The notes: generated by a model not told the origin, from the sequence alone. A DNA stretch of 5,683 bases from Candidatus Aerophobota bacterium (GCA_030607765.1 JAUWJJ010000089.1:1-5683), one strand, 5' to 3'; shown: positions 1 through 5,613, numbered from the stretch's first letter. Numbers and translations: made by a program.

Positions 1-345
1 GAGGACATTCTTCAAGTGATGAGAAAAGAAACAGCTCTTAGTCTTTCTCGAATGAAAGTGGATGGCGGAGCTACCAAGAATGATTTCCTCTGTCAATTTC
101 AAAGCGACATCTCCAATATTCAAGTGATGAGGTCGGCGGTGACTGAGGCTACTGCTTTAGGAGCGGCTTACGTAGCCGGCTTGTCTACTGGATTCTGGAC
201 TGATTTACAACAACTAAAGAATTTACCTCAACAAAAGCCGGAGGCTACATTTAATCCTCAGATAAATGCTGAAGAACGTTATAAGCTATATGAGGGATGG
301 CAGCGAGCTCTTCCCAAAGCCAAAGGTTGGGCTTCTTATCAGTGA
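1..345 (+). CDS. glpK: Glycerol kinase, C-terminal part (5' end outside window)
   Basis: This is the last 114 codons of a FGGY-family sugar kinase, open from base 1 in frame 1 and ending at TGA 343-345. The family member it matches is glycerol kinase, which phosphorylates glycerol with ATP to sn-glycerol 3-phosphate in the cytoplasm. The visible evidence is the C-terminal nucleotide-binding signature MKVDGGATKNDFL, followed by QFQSDI and then TEATALGAAYVAGL and GFW. These are hallmark GlpK blocks in the usual order. The full family length is about 500 residues, so roughly three quarters lies upstream. GTG at 16 is in frame but lies inside the domain, so it is not a real start. The gene converges on the phosphatase gene, with a 40-nt gap holding a hairpin. 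Another FGGY kinase is possible, but the DGGA...QFQSDI block favours glycerol kinase strongly. Confidence 0.93.
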   Translation, partial: EDILQVMRKETALSLSRMKVDGGATKNDFLCQFQSDISNIQVMRSAVTEATALGAAYVAGLSTGFWTDLQQLKNLPQQKPEATFNPQINAEERYKLYEGWQRALPKAKGWASYQ

Positions 346-352
346 ATGTAGT

Positions 353-370
353 GCAGACCTTCAGGTCTGC
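353..370. repeat. Palindromic hairpin in the glpK/phosphatase convergent gap
   Basis: GCAGACC (353-359) and GGTCTGC (364-370) form a perfect 7-bp stem with a TTCA loop. It is preceded by TGTAG (348-352). The hairpin sits between two convergent stop codons, which is the position of a shared terminator, but no T-run follows it on either strand, so intrinsic termination is doubtful. It closely resembles the 5437-5454 hairpin: both have GCAG...CTGC ends, a TAG leader and a TTTA/TTCA loop. I read it as a member of a dispersed element family. Confidence 0.75.
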
Positions 371-385
371 CTATCTTATCTGGAT

Positions 386-1303
386 TTAAAACAGGCGAGC
401 TTCTCTTGACAGTTCATAGGCATCCTTAGCTTCCTCAAGAAGGTCTATCTTTAAGTAAGCTGCCTTAGAGTTGTAATAGGGAGAACCTTTGCGGGAAAAA
501 ATGGTTAAAACTTTCCCCTTATGATTTACAAAAACTCCCTCACAGGGCTCATGGCTTCTAATGAGGGTTTTTACCCTTAATTTTTTTAATATCTTTTGGG
601 TTATCCTCTCACCAAAGAGCCTACCTGCCCCCCTGGGAGAAGGGTAGCTTTGCTCTCCTTCGCCAGGATCGCTCCAGAGAATTTGCTCTAAGTACTTTTG
701 CTCAGGATGAGTTTTATGGGCGTAAGCTATGTCCGAAAAAGATGCAGTTTTCTCGGGAAGTCCTCCATGAAGCATTATGTACTTTCCTTTGACCACCATA
801 CAGTGATGTAGGCAGTCAAAGAAATTTTGCAAATAGCGGTAGATTTCTCTTCCTTCCAGCCCGTACTTTGCTTCTAAGAAGTAAGGCAGGTCATGGGGGC
901 GAACCCCAAGATTAGATGGTCCCTCATGATTTCCCCTTAACAGAACAACTCTTTTCGGGAAAATACTCTTAAGTTTTAAAACTGCATAGTAAACTTCAGG
1001 GGATTGCTCTCCCCTGTCTCCATAATCTCCCAGAAAAGCTAAGTGCAGATTTTGCTCCTCCTTAATAAAGAAACTGCTATTTCTTAAAATGAAGCCAAGA
1101 CTTTTTAGGTCTCCATGTATATCTCCCACTACTATCACTTCCCCCTCACAGGGAAGCTCTATTAGACCCCCTTTTATTATCTGATTTCCCTCTTTTCCTT
1201 TCTCTCTTTCCTCTTTTAGGATCTTGATAACTTCTTGAATTAGCTTTGATAGACCATTTGCAGTTGAAGTACAAGCCTCACTAATTAATGTATCTGTATT
1301 CAT
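386..1303 (-). CDS. PPP-family serine/threonine phosphoprotein phosphatase (metallophosphoesterase)
   Basis: A complete 305-residue protein, ATG at 1303-1301 and TAA at 388-386. All PPP-family metal-site motifs are present in order: GDIHG (60-64), GDYGDRG (92-98), RGNHE (123-127), HGG (179-181), LWSDP (209-213) and SHEP (250-253). The last block, FSRKGSPYYN (269-278), stands where eukaryotic enzymes have FSAPNY. The metal ligands expected in the family are therefore all there: D61, H63, D93, N125, H179 and H251. H126 is the expected acid. Such enzymes use two metal ions to remove phosphate from Ser/Thr (sometimes Tyr) residues in the cytosol. The LWSDP and SHEP blocks separate it from bis(5'-nucleosyl)-tetraphosphatase-like relatives. 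Oddities are Gly for the usual Val in GDxVDRG and a roughly 50-residue Lys/Glu-rich N-terminal stretch. The GGAG (minus strand, 1320-1317) lies 13 nt from the ATG, which is long, so the start is less certain. It stands alone, and its substrate cannot be inferred. Confidence 0.88.
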   Translation of the reverse strand: MNTDTLISEACTSTANGLSKLIQEVIKILKEEREKGKEGNQIIKGGLIELPCEGEVIVVGDIHGDLKSLGFILRNSSFFIKEEQNLHLAFLGDYGDRGEQSPEVYYAVLKLKSIFPKRVVLLRGNHEGPSNLGVRPHDLPYFLEAKYGLEGREIYRYLQNFFDCLHHCMVVKGKYIMLHGGLPEKTASFSDIAYAHKTHPEQKYLEQILWSDPGEGEQSYPSPRGAGRLFGERITQKILKKLRVKTLIRSHEPCEGVFVNHKGKVLTIFSRKGSPYYNSKAAYLKIDLLEEAKDAYELSREARLF

Positions 1304-1366
1304 CTTGTTTTTCTTACTCCAACCCTATCACGAAATAGTTTTAGAGGACAACTACTGCAAAGGGGA

Positions 1367-1394
1367 GATATAGGACGGCAAATATGCCTGCCAA
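1367..1394 (-). promoter_or_regulatory. Possible sigma-70-type promoter for the phosphatase gene
   Basis: On the minus strand, TTGGCA (1394-1389) and TATATC (1372-1367) are separated by 16 nt, with the start codon about 63 nt downstream. The spacer contains the small palindrome GGCAAATATGCC (1377-1388, plus strand), which could be an operator or chance. The match is moderate and is judged by eye only. Confidence 0.35.
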
Positions 1395-1494
1395 AGTTTA
1401 CCTCATCTTTCAAGATAGCCTCGCTTTTCTCAGGAAATCTTCATTATTGTACTTTTAAGGGGAAAAAGCGTCAAGAGAATTTCTTTTAGTTCCC

Positions 1495-1522
1495 TTGCTT
1501 ATTTTTACTATTTTATTAAAAT
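1495..1522 (+). promoter_or_regulatory. Possible sigma-70-type promoter for the araB operon
   Basis: TTGCTT (1495-1500) and TAAAAT (1517-1522) are 16 nt apart inside the most T/A-rich stretch of the gap. This would give a 5' leader of about 135 nt before the araB start. Several alternative -10 hexamers exist in the same A/T tract, so the exact assignment is uncertain. Confidence 0.35.
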
Positions 1523-1532
1523 ATTTTTATCT

Positions 1533-1550
1533 GTTCAGCTGTAGATGAAC
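1533..1550. promoter_or_regulatory. Small inverted repeat just downstream of the putative araB promoter
   Basis: GTTCA (1533-1537) and TGAAC (1546-1550) are perfect complements around an 8-nt centre. Placed right after the candidate -10, it would be well positioned as a repressor operator for the arabinose operon. It does not look like the Bacillus AraR box as I remember it, and a 5-nt arm can arise by chance. Confidence 0.25.
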
Positions 1551-1561
1551 GCTGAAAATTT

Positions 1562-1603
1562 AAGAAGGCGAAGGGCAAAAGGCATAAGGCTAAAGGTTGA
1601 AAA
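1562..1603 (+). repeat. Degenerate 7-nt tandem array in the araB leader
   Basis: Five consecutive 7-nt units of the form CNAAAGG can be read from 1562 to 1596 (for example CAAAAGG at 1576, CATAAGG at 1583, CTAAAGG at 1590). A weaker sixth unit, TTGAAAA, follows to 1603. The units resemble GCAAAGG and GTAAAGG in the array after the leuC-like gene (5413-5426). Confidence 0.65.
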
Positions 1604-1612
1604 ACAATTAGT

Positions 1613-1639
1613 TTCTCTGTGTTTTCAGTGTTCTCAGTG
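1613..1639 (+). repeat. 9-nt tandem triplet upstream of the araB ribosome site
   Basis: Three adjacent 9-mers, TTCTCTGTG (1613), TTTTCAGTG (1622) and TTCTCAGTG (1631), differ from one another at one to three positions. They lie between the heptad array and the Shine-Dalgarno site, so they would be in the transcribed leader. From memory, similar CTCTGTG/CTCAGTG strings are dispersed in many bacterial genomes. I cannot check that here. Confidence 0.6.
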
Positions 1640-1654
1640 GTCAAAAAATTACGA

Positions 1655-1661
1655 AAGGAGG
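1655..1661 (+). promoter_or_regulatory. Strong Shine-Dalgarno site that fixes the araB start
   Basis: AAGGAGG is a full match to the anti-Shine-Dalgarno and lies 6 nt before ATG 1668. It decides against the upstream in-frame ATG at 1545, which has no such site. Confidence 0.92.
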
Positions 1662-1667
1662 GGGGAA

Positions 1668-3347
1668 ATGGCTAAATATTCCATTGGCATAGATTTTGGT
1701 ACAGAATCGGCAAGAGCGGTTTTAGTGAGAGTAGAGGATGGAGAAGAAGTAGCAACTTCGGTATATCAATACCCGGATGGAGTTATAGATGAGGTTCTTC
1801 CGGAGACTAATGTAAGATTGGAACACGATTGGGCTCTACAAAATCCAAAAGATTATCTTGAGGCTATAAAATATGCTATCCCTGGGGTTCTTAACGCAAG
1901 TGGTATCTCTTCGGAAGAGGTAATTGGTATAGGGATAGATTTCACCTCCTGTACTATACTTCCTATAAATAAAAAGGGGATAGCTCTGTCTATGAGGGAG
2001 GAATACAGAAATAATCCTCACTCTTGGGTAAAGCTCTGGAAGCATCATGCTGCTCAACCCGAAGCTGATAGAATAAACGAGGTTGCCCGGCAAAGAAAAG
2101 AGGATTTTCTTTGTAGATATGGGGAAAAAATCTCATCGGAGTGGTTTTTCCCTAAATTTTTGCAGATACTAAACGAGGCCCCTGAAATTTATGAGGCTGC
2201 TGATAGATTAATTGAAGGAACGGACTGGATAGTTCTTCAGCTTACTGGAAAAGAGATACGAAGCTCCTGCACTGCTGGTTATAAGGCAATGTGGGATCCA
2301 GATATAGGTTTTCCCTCCCCTAATTTCTTTAAAGCAGTTGATCCTCGTTTTGAAAGAGTAGTTGAGGAAAAACTCTCTCAAAAAATTTATCCCTTAGGTT
2401 CGAGAGCAGGGGGATTAACTTCTTATATGGCTAAATTGACCGGGCTAAGGGAGGGAACAGCGGTAGCTGTGGGGAATGTAGATGCTCATGTTTCTGTCCC
2501 GGCTGCTACAGTTACTGAAGCGGGGAAAATGGTTATGATAATGGGAACTTCTATTTGTCATATGATGGTGGATAAAAACTTCCACTTAATTCCAGGTGTC
2601 TGTGGAATAGTAAAGGATGGGATTTTACCTGGATACTATGGATATGAGGCTGGACAATCAGCAGTAGGGGATATCTTTTCCTGGTTTATAAAAAATTCTG
2701 TTCCCTTAAATTATGAAAAAGAAGCTGAAAAGAAAGATATAGGCATTCATAAACTTCTGGAAGAAAAAGCATCTAAGATAAAACCCGGGGAGAGTGGACT
2801 CTTAGCCCTTGACTGGTGGAACGGTAACAGATCCATACTGGTGGATGCTGACTTAATGGGATTTGTTTTAGGATATACTCTGGAAACCAAACCAGAGGAG
2901 ATTTACAGGGCTTTAATTGAAGCTACCGCTTTTGGAACTTATAAGATAATTAATTCATTTGAGGAAAATGGGGTGAAGATAGATGAGCTTTATGCCTGTG
3001 GTGGGTTGCCTGAGAAAAATAAACTCCTTATGCAGATTTACTCTGATGTTAGTGGAAGAGAGATAAAGATAACTTTATCTTCTCAAGCTCCTGCCTTAGG
3101 ATCGGCTATGTTTGGGGCAGTGGTTGCTGGGAAATCAAGAGGAGGTTACGATAACATTGTGGAAGCAGCAGAAAAGATGGCTCATTTAAAAGCTGAGCGA
3201 TATTACCCCAATACAGAAAATCACCGTCTCTATCAAAGTATTTATGGTGAATATGAGAGGTTGCATGATTACTTTGGTCGGGGAGGAAATGATGCAATGA
3301 AAAGATTAAAGAAAATAAAGAGAGAAGTTGGGGGATTAAAGGGATAA
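1668..3347 (+). CDS. araB: L-ribulokinase AraB
   Basis: A 559-residue protein, the normal ribulokinase length (about 560). It phosphorylates L-ribulose with ATP to L-ribulose 5-phosphate, the second step of L-arabinose catabolism, in the cytoplasm. It is a FGGY kinase with two actin-like domains. The N-terminal phosphate loop is [11 protein letters not shown] (6-16). WKHHAA (124-129) and the later GYKAMW are typical of Ara[10 protein letters not shown] contains D272, the expected catalytic base. IMGTS (291-295) is followed by DWWNGNR (382-388), and CGGLPEKN (444-451) belongs to the C-terminal ATP-binding domain. Near-identical blocks occur in Bacillus AraB as I recall it. The start is set by AAGGAGG 6 nt upstream and by the family N terminus; the 41 upstream in-frame codons are repeat-derived. 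It is the first gene of the araB-araD-leuC-like operon. The isomerase gene araA is not next to it. Confidence 0.96.
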   Translation: MAKYSIGIDFGTESARAVLVRVEDGEEVATSVYQYPDGVIDEVLPETNVRLEHDWALQNPKDYLEAIKYAIPGVLNASGISSEEVIGIGIDFTSCTILPINKKGIALSMREEYRNNPHSWVKLWKHHAAQPEADRINEVARQRKEDFLCRYGEKISSEWFFPKFLQILNEAPEIYEAADRLIEGTDWIVLQLTGKEIRSSCTAGYKAMWDPDIGFPSPNFFKAVDPRFERVVEEKLSQKIYPLGSRAGGLTSYMAKLTGLREGTAVAVGNVDAHVSVPAATVTEAGKMVMIMGTSICHMMVDKNFHLIPGVCGIVKDGILPGYYGYEAGQSAVGDIFSWFIKNSVPLNYEKEAEKKDIGIHKLLEEKASKIKPGESGLLALDWWNGNRSILVDADLMGFVLGYTLETKPEEIYRALIEATAFGTYKIINSFEENGVKIDELYACGGLPEKNKLLMQIYSDVSGREIKITLSSQAPALGSAMFGAVVAGKSRGGYDNIVEAAEKMAHLKAERYYPNTENHRLYQSIYGEYERLHDYFGRGGNDAMKRLKKIKREVGGLKG

Positions 3348-3360
3348 AAAGTTGTAAGTT

Positions 3361-3382
3361 GGTAGCCGCGAGGCTTTAGCCT
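3361..3382 (+). repeat. GTAG-led hairpin 1 in the araB-araD gap
   Basis: GTAG (3362-3365) leads into AGGC-TTTA-GCCT (3371-3382), a 4-bp stem with the TTTA loop seen in the neighbouring copies. One further G.T pair is possible. This is the most degenerate of the paired copies. Confidence 0.5.
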
Positions 3383-3383
3383 T

Positions 3384-3406
3384 TGTAGTTGCCCCATTTA
3401 TGGGGC
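3384..3406 (+). repeat. TGTAG-led hairpin 2 in the araB-araD gap
   Basis: TGTAGTT (3384-3390) is followed by GCCCCA (3391-3396), the loop TTTA and TGGGGC (3401-3406), a perfect 6-bp GC-rich stem. No T-run follows, so it is not an ordinary terminator. It could still pause transcription, or stabilise mRNA between araB and araD. Its reverse complement matches the layout of 5661-5683, with different stem bases but intact pairing. Confidence 0.75.
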
Positions 3407-3410
3407 GGGT

Positions 3411-3430
3411 TGTAGTTGCTCAGAGCTTGC
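3411..3430 (+). repeat. Probable half copy of the TGTAG hairpin family
   Basis: TGTAGTTGC (3411-3419) repeats the leader of the preceding hairpin exactly, and TCAGAGC follows. A complementary right arm (GCTCTGA) is absent; after TTGC the sequence turns into A-rich leader of araD. I read it as a copy that has lost its right arm, 27 nt after the previous one. This is an inference. Confidence 0.4.
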
Positions 3431-3448
3431 AAAAACAAACACTTATTG

Positions 3449-3454
3449 AAGGAG
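3449..3454 (+). promoter_or_regulatory. Shine-Dalgarno site of araD
   Basis: AAGGAG lies 6 nt before ATG 3461. It selects this start over an in-frame TTG at 3416 that falls inside the repeat region. Confidence 0.88.
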
Positions 3455-3460
3455 AGATTA

Positions 3461-4111
3461 ATGTTAGAAGAGCTAAGAAAGAGGGTTTGCGATTTAAATC
3501 TGAAACTTCCAAAAAATAAATTGGTCATCTGCACCAGTGGGAATGTAAGTGGAAGAGATAGGGAAAGTGGTTATGTGGTAATTAAGCCCAGTGGAGTGAA
3601 ATATGAGAACTTAACACCAGATAATATGGTAGTGGTTGATCTTGATGGTAAAGTAATTGAGGGGAGTCTAAGGCCATCTGTAGATACTCAAACTCATCTT
3701 TATGTTTATCGACATCGCCAGGATATAAATGGAATGGTTCACACTCATTCCAATTACGCTACCAGTTTTGCTGCTCTGGGTCAACCTATCCCTGTTTATC
3801 TTACTGCTATAGCCGATGAATTTGGAGGACCTATTCCCGTAGGAGTCTATGCCAAAATTGGAAGTGAGGAAATTGGAGAGGAAATAGTAAACTCCATTGG
3901 AAAATCTACTGCTATTTTAATGAAAAATCACGGAGTATTTACCATTGGTCCATCTCCTGAAGCTGCCTTAAAAGCAGCCATTATGCTTGAGGATATAGCT
4001 AAAACTGTGTATTTAGCCTTGCTTAGGGGAGTGCCTGATGAGATACCCGGGGAAGAGGTGAAAAGAGCTCATCGAGCTTATATGAAAAAATATGGGCAAG
4101 GTTATAGGTGA
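3461..4111 (+). CDS. araD: L-ribulose-5-phosphate 4-epimerase AraD
   Basis: A 216-residue class II aldolase/adducin-family protein. It converts L-ribulose 5-phosphate to D-xylulose 5-phosphate in the cytoplasm, by a zinc-dependent retro-aldol mechanism known from the E. coli enzyme. Visible motifs are TSGNVSGRD (25-33), the phosphate-binding KPSGV, HTHS with zinc ligands H94 and H96, DEFGG with the probable catalytic D119, KNHGVF with the third zinc ligand H157, and the C-terminal KYGQ with Y211, matching the catalytic Tyr near the E. coli C terminus. It is about 15 residues shorter than E. coli AraD (231). IADEFGGPIPV and MKNHGVFTIG fit the short Firmicutes/Thermotogae-type enzyme. It lies 113 nt after araB, with hairpins in between, and 4 nt before the next gene. 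A related class II aldolase such as L-fuculose-phosphate aldolase is less likely given the araB neighbour and the KYGQ ending. Confidence 0.93.
   Translation: MLEELRKRVCDLNLKLPKNKLVICTSGNVSGRDRESGYVVIKPSGVKYENLTPDNMVVVDLDGKVIEGSLRPSVDTQTHLYVYRHRQDINGMVHTHSNYATSFAALGQPIPVYLTAIADEFGGPIPVGVYAKIGSEEIGEEIVNSIGKSTAILMKNHGVFTIGPSPEAALKAAIMLEDIAKTVYLALLRGVPDEIPGEEVKRAHRAYMKKYGQGYR
4106..4111 (+). promoter_or_regulatory. Ribosome site overlapping the araD stop
   Basis: AGGTGA contains both the last Arg codon and TGA stop of araD, and acts as a Shine-Dalgarno-like site 4 nt before ATG 4116. This arrangement suggests translational coupling and favours ATG 4116 over the in-frame ATG 4092 inside araD. 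Confidence 0.6.
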
Positions 4112-4115
4112 AATT

Positions 4116-5381
4116 ATGGGAAAGACAATTGCAGAAAAAATTATCTCTAAGCATTGTGGAAGAGAAACTCAGGCTGGTGATATAGTAATTGCTAAGGTGG
4201 ATTTTGCTATAGCTCAGGATGGCACTGCCCCTCTTGCCATTGATGTTTTTAGAAAAATGGACAGAAAGAAAGTCTTTAATGGGAAAAAACTTGCCTTTTT
4301 CATTGATCATAGCGCTCCTTCCCCCAATCGAGATGTTTCTTCTCTTCATAAGTTGATGAGAGATTTTGCCTGGGAGCAGGAAATAAACTTTTATGATGTT
4401 GGAAGGGGAGTATGCCATGTGGTAGTGGTGGAGGAAGGCTGGGTGAGTGCCGGAGATTTGGTAGTGGGAGCTGATTCCCATACCTGCACCTACGGTGCTG
4501 TAGGTGCCTTTGCTACTGGAGTTGGGTCTACCGATTTAGCCTCGGTAATGGCTTCGGGAAAAATTTGGCTTAGGGTTCCGGAGAGTATGAAGGTATACTT
4601 TCAAGGGAAGCTTCCTTTGGGAGTATACAGTAAGGATATAGCTCTTTACTTAGCTAAAAAAATTAGTGCAAGCGGAGCTATTTATCAATCTATAGAGTTT
4701 GGGGGAGAAACTATCCGGGATTTATCTATGGAAGCAAGGTTTACCCTTTCCAACATGGCTATGGAGTTAGGAGCTAAAGCAGGAATAGTTCAGGGAGATG
4801 AAAAGACAAAGAAGTGGCTAATTCAACATACTAAAAGGGAAGTTAACTTTGTAAATCCCGATCCTGATGCTTCCTACAGTAGAGTTCTTGAATACAACCT
4901 ATCTAAATTATCTCCCTGTGTAGCTAAGCCTCATTCAGTGGATAATGTAGTTTTTATAGAAGATGTTGAAGGAATTCCTATACAACAAGCTTTCTTAGGC
5001 ACCTGCACTAATGGAAGATTAGAGGATTTAAAAATAGCAGCAGATGTTATAGGAAGCAGAAAAATTCATCCGAGAGTTAGATTTGTTGTAGCTCCTGCCT
5101 CTCGAAAAATTTACTTAAAGGCGTTAGAAGAGGGGATACTGCGCACTTTTGTTGAGGCAGGAGCCTCTGTGGTAACCCCTGGTTGTGGGTGCTGTGTTGG
5201 AACTCATAATGGTGTTCCTGCCAATGGGGAAAATGTTATATCTACTGCCAATCGCAATTTCAAAGGAAGAATGGGAAATCCCGAGGCTTTTATTTATTTA
5301 GCTTCCCCAGCTACAGTGGCAGCCTCAGTTTTAGAGGGAAAAATTACCGATCCCCGCAGGTATGTGAGAAGTGATGAGTAA
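4116..5381 (+). CDS. Aconitase-family hydro-lyase large subunit (LeuC / homoaconitase type)
   Basis: A 421-residue protein, the usual length of the short archaeal-type 3-isopropylmalate dehydratase/homoaconitase large subunit. The family hydrates and dehydrates 2-hydroxy di- or tricarboxylic acids through a [4Fe-4S] cluster. Motifs in order are GDIVIAKVD, DH (64-65) in DHSAPSP, GADSHT (118-123), GAFATGVGSTD, GTCTNGR with Fe-S ligand C297, GCGCC with ligands C357 and C360, NRNFKGRMG (379-387) and LASPATVAAS. The active-site set looks intact. The ATG at 4092 would add eight residues but overlaps araD, while 4116 matches the family N terminus. It follows araD by 4 nt, so it is probably co-translated. 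A LeuD-type small subunit normally follows such genes and is needed for activity; none is present to the window end. The last residues (VRSDE) and the stop lie in a 7-nt repeat array. The substrate is undecided: isopropylmalate, homoaconitate, citramalate/citraconate or 2,3-dimethylmalate are all possible. Confidence 0.88.
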   Translation: MGKTIAEKIISKHCGRETQAGDIVIAKVDFAIAQDGTAPLAIDVFRKMDRKKVFNGKKLAFFIDHSAPSPNRDVSSLHKLMRDFAWEQEINFYDVGRGVCHVVVVEEGWVSAGDLVVGADSHTCTYGAVGAFATGVGSTDLASVMASGKIWLRVPESMKVYFQGKLPLGVYSKDIALYLAKKISASGAIYQSIEFGGETIRDLSMEARFTLSNMAMELGAKAGIVQGDEKTKKWLIQHTKREVNFVNPDPDASYSRVLEYNLSKLSPCVAKPHSVDNVVFIEDVEGIPIQQAFLGTCTNGRLEDLKIAADVIGSRKIHPRVRFVVAPASRKIYLKALEEGILRTFVEAGASVVTPGCGCCVGTHNGVPANGENVISTANRNFKGRMGNPEAFIYLASPATVAASVLEGKITDPRRYVRSDE

Positions 5382-5433
5382 TGGGTAATGAGTGAAGTGT
5401 GAGAAGTAAGAGGCAAAGGGTAAAGGCAAGAGT
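5364..5433 (+). repeat. Degenerate 7-nt tandem array overlapping the end of the leuC-like gene
   Basis: Nine consecutive heptads with no gaps can be read from 5364 to 5426, most beginning GTRA (for example GTGATGA at 5371, GTAATGA at 5385). GTGAGAA occurs twice exactly (5364, 5399), and a weaker unit follows at 5427. The array covers the last five codons and the TAA stop (5379-5381) of the leuC-like gene. Less regular GTGAAAC/GTAAGAG units continue at 5463-5489 beyond an interposed hairpin. Confidence 0.75.
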
Positions 5434-5436
5434 AGA

Positions 5437-5454
5437 GCAGGTCTTTAGACCTGC
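5437..5454 (+). repeat. TTTA-loop hairpin inside the heptad array
   Basis: GCAGGTC (5437-5443) and GACCTGC (5448-5454) pair perfectly around TTTA. The leader is GTAGA (5432-5436). The same ends and leader occur at 348-370, but two stem base pairs are changed on both sides so that pairing is kept. It interrupts the heptad array, which continues after it. Confidence 0.75.
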
Positions 5455-5500
5455 CAAGCCAAGTGAAACGTAAGAGTAAGAGATGTAATGTGTAAAAACC

Positions 5501-5535
5501 TCATCACTATATCACTTATTACTATCACTTTTTAC
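5501..5535 (-). repeat. Heptad array in reverse orientation
   Basis: Read on the minus strand this is five units of 6 to 8 nt: GTAAAAA, GTGATA, GTAATAA, GTGATATA and GTGATGA. The last, TCATCAC on the plus strand (5501-5507), is exactly complementary to GTGATGA at 5371-5377. With the forward array it forms a long imperfect inverted repeat around the 5437-5454 hairpin. Confidence 0.6.
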
Positions 5536-5578
5536 TCGTAATAGGTAAGTTTTCCTAAAAAATATGAGAGCACACATC

Positions 5579-5590
5579 CGTCATTGCGAG
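5579..5590 (+). repeat. CGTCATTGCGAG, apparent end of a truncated dispersed repeat
   Basis: The 12-mer CGTCATTGCGAG matches, from memory, the left end of a GC-rich interspersed repeat found in many bacterial genomes. Here the rest of that repeat is missing and a TGTAG hairpin begins 1 nt later. The identification rests on recall only. Confidence 0.4.
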
Positions 5591-5591
5591 C

Positions 5592-5613
5592 TGTAGCTTG
5601 CCGATTTATCGGC
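5592..5613 (+). repeat. TGTAG hairpin element, copy A of an identical pair
   Basis: The leader TGTAGCTT runs into the palindrome GCCGATTTATCGGC (5600-5613), a 5-bp stem with a TTTA loop. All 22 nt recur at 5628-5649, offset by 36 nt. Confidence 0.85.

Larger units (their letters stand above)
1304..1667. other. Divergent intergenic region between phosphatase and araB
   Basis: These 364 bases hold no convincing gene. The half next to the phosphatase has a possible minus-strand promoter (1367-1394). A T/A-rich stretch at 1483-1530 holds a possible araB promoter, followed by a small inverted repeat (1533-1550). The last 110 bases are a degenerate 7-nt array, a 9-nt triplet and the araB Shine-Dalgarno site. 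The araB reading frame stays open back to an ATG at 1545, but that part only translates the repeats. Confidence 0.7.

Noticed and set aside
353..370. Bidirectional intrinsic terminator between glpK and the phosphatase
   Set aside because: The stem is good but no T-run follows on either strand, and the same hairpin type occurs at places that are not gene ends.
1405..1416. ATCT-TTCA-AGAT as another member of the hairpin family
   Set aside because: It has a 4-bp A/T-rich stem and no GTAG leader, so it is easily explained by chance.
1545..1667. A 41-residue N-terminal extension of AraB from the ATG at 1545
   Set aside because: It translates the heptad and 9-nt repeats, has no ribosome site, and the family N terminus ([12 protein letters not shown]) starts at 1668 behind a perfect AAGGAGG.
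1836..2093. Reverse-strand open frame inside araB
   Set aside because: It is antisense to a well-conserved gene, with no recognisable domain and no ribosome site I could support. The same applies to 3106-3297 inside araB.
3416..3460. A longer AraD beginning at TTG 3416
   Set aside because: The added codons lie in the broken hairpin copy; ATG 3461 has AAGGAG 6 nt upstream and gives the normal AraD N terminus.
4092..4115. ATG 4092 as the start of the leuC-like gene
   Set aside because: It adds eight residues not expected in the family and overlaps araD; ATG 4116 has AGGTGA just upstream.
4023..4481. 152-codon reverse-strand open frame across araD and the leuC-like gene
   Set aside because: It is antisense to conserved coding sequence of two genes and its translation shows no domain, so it is a shadow frame.
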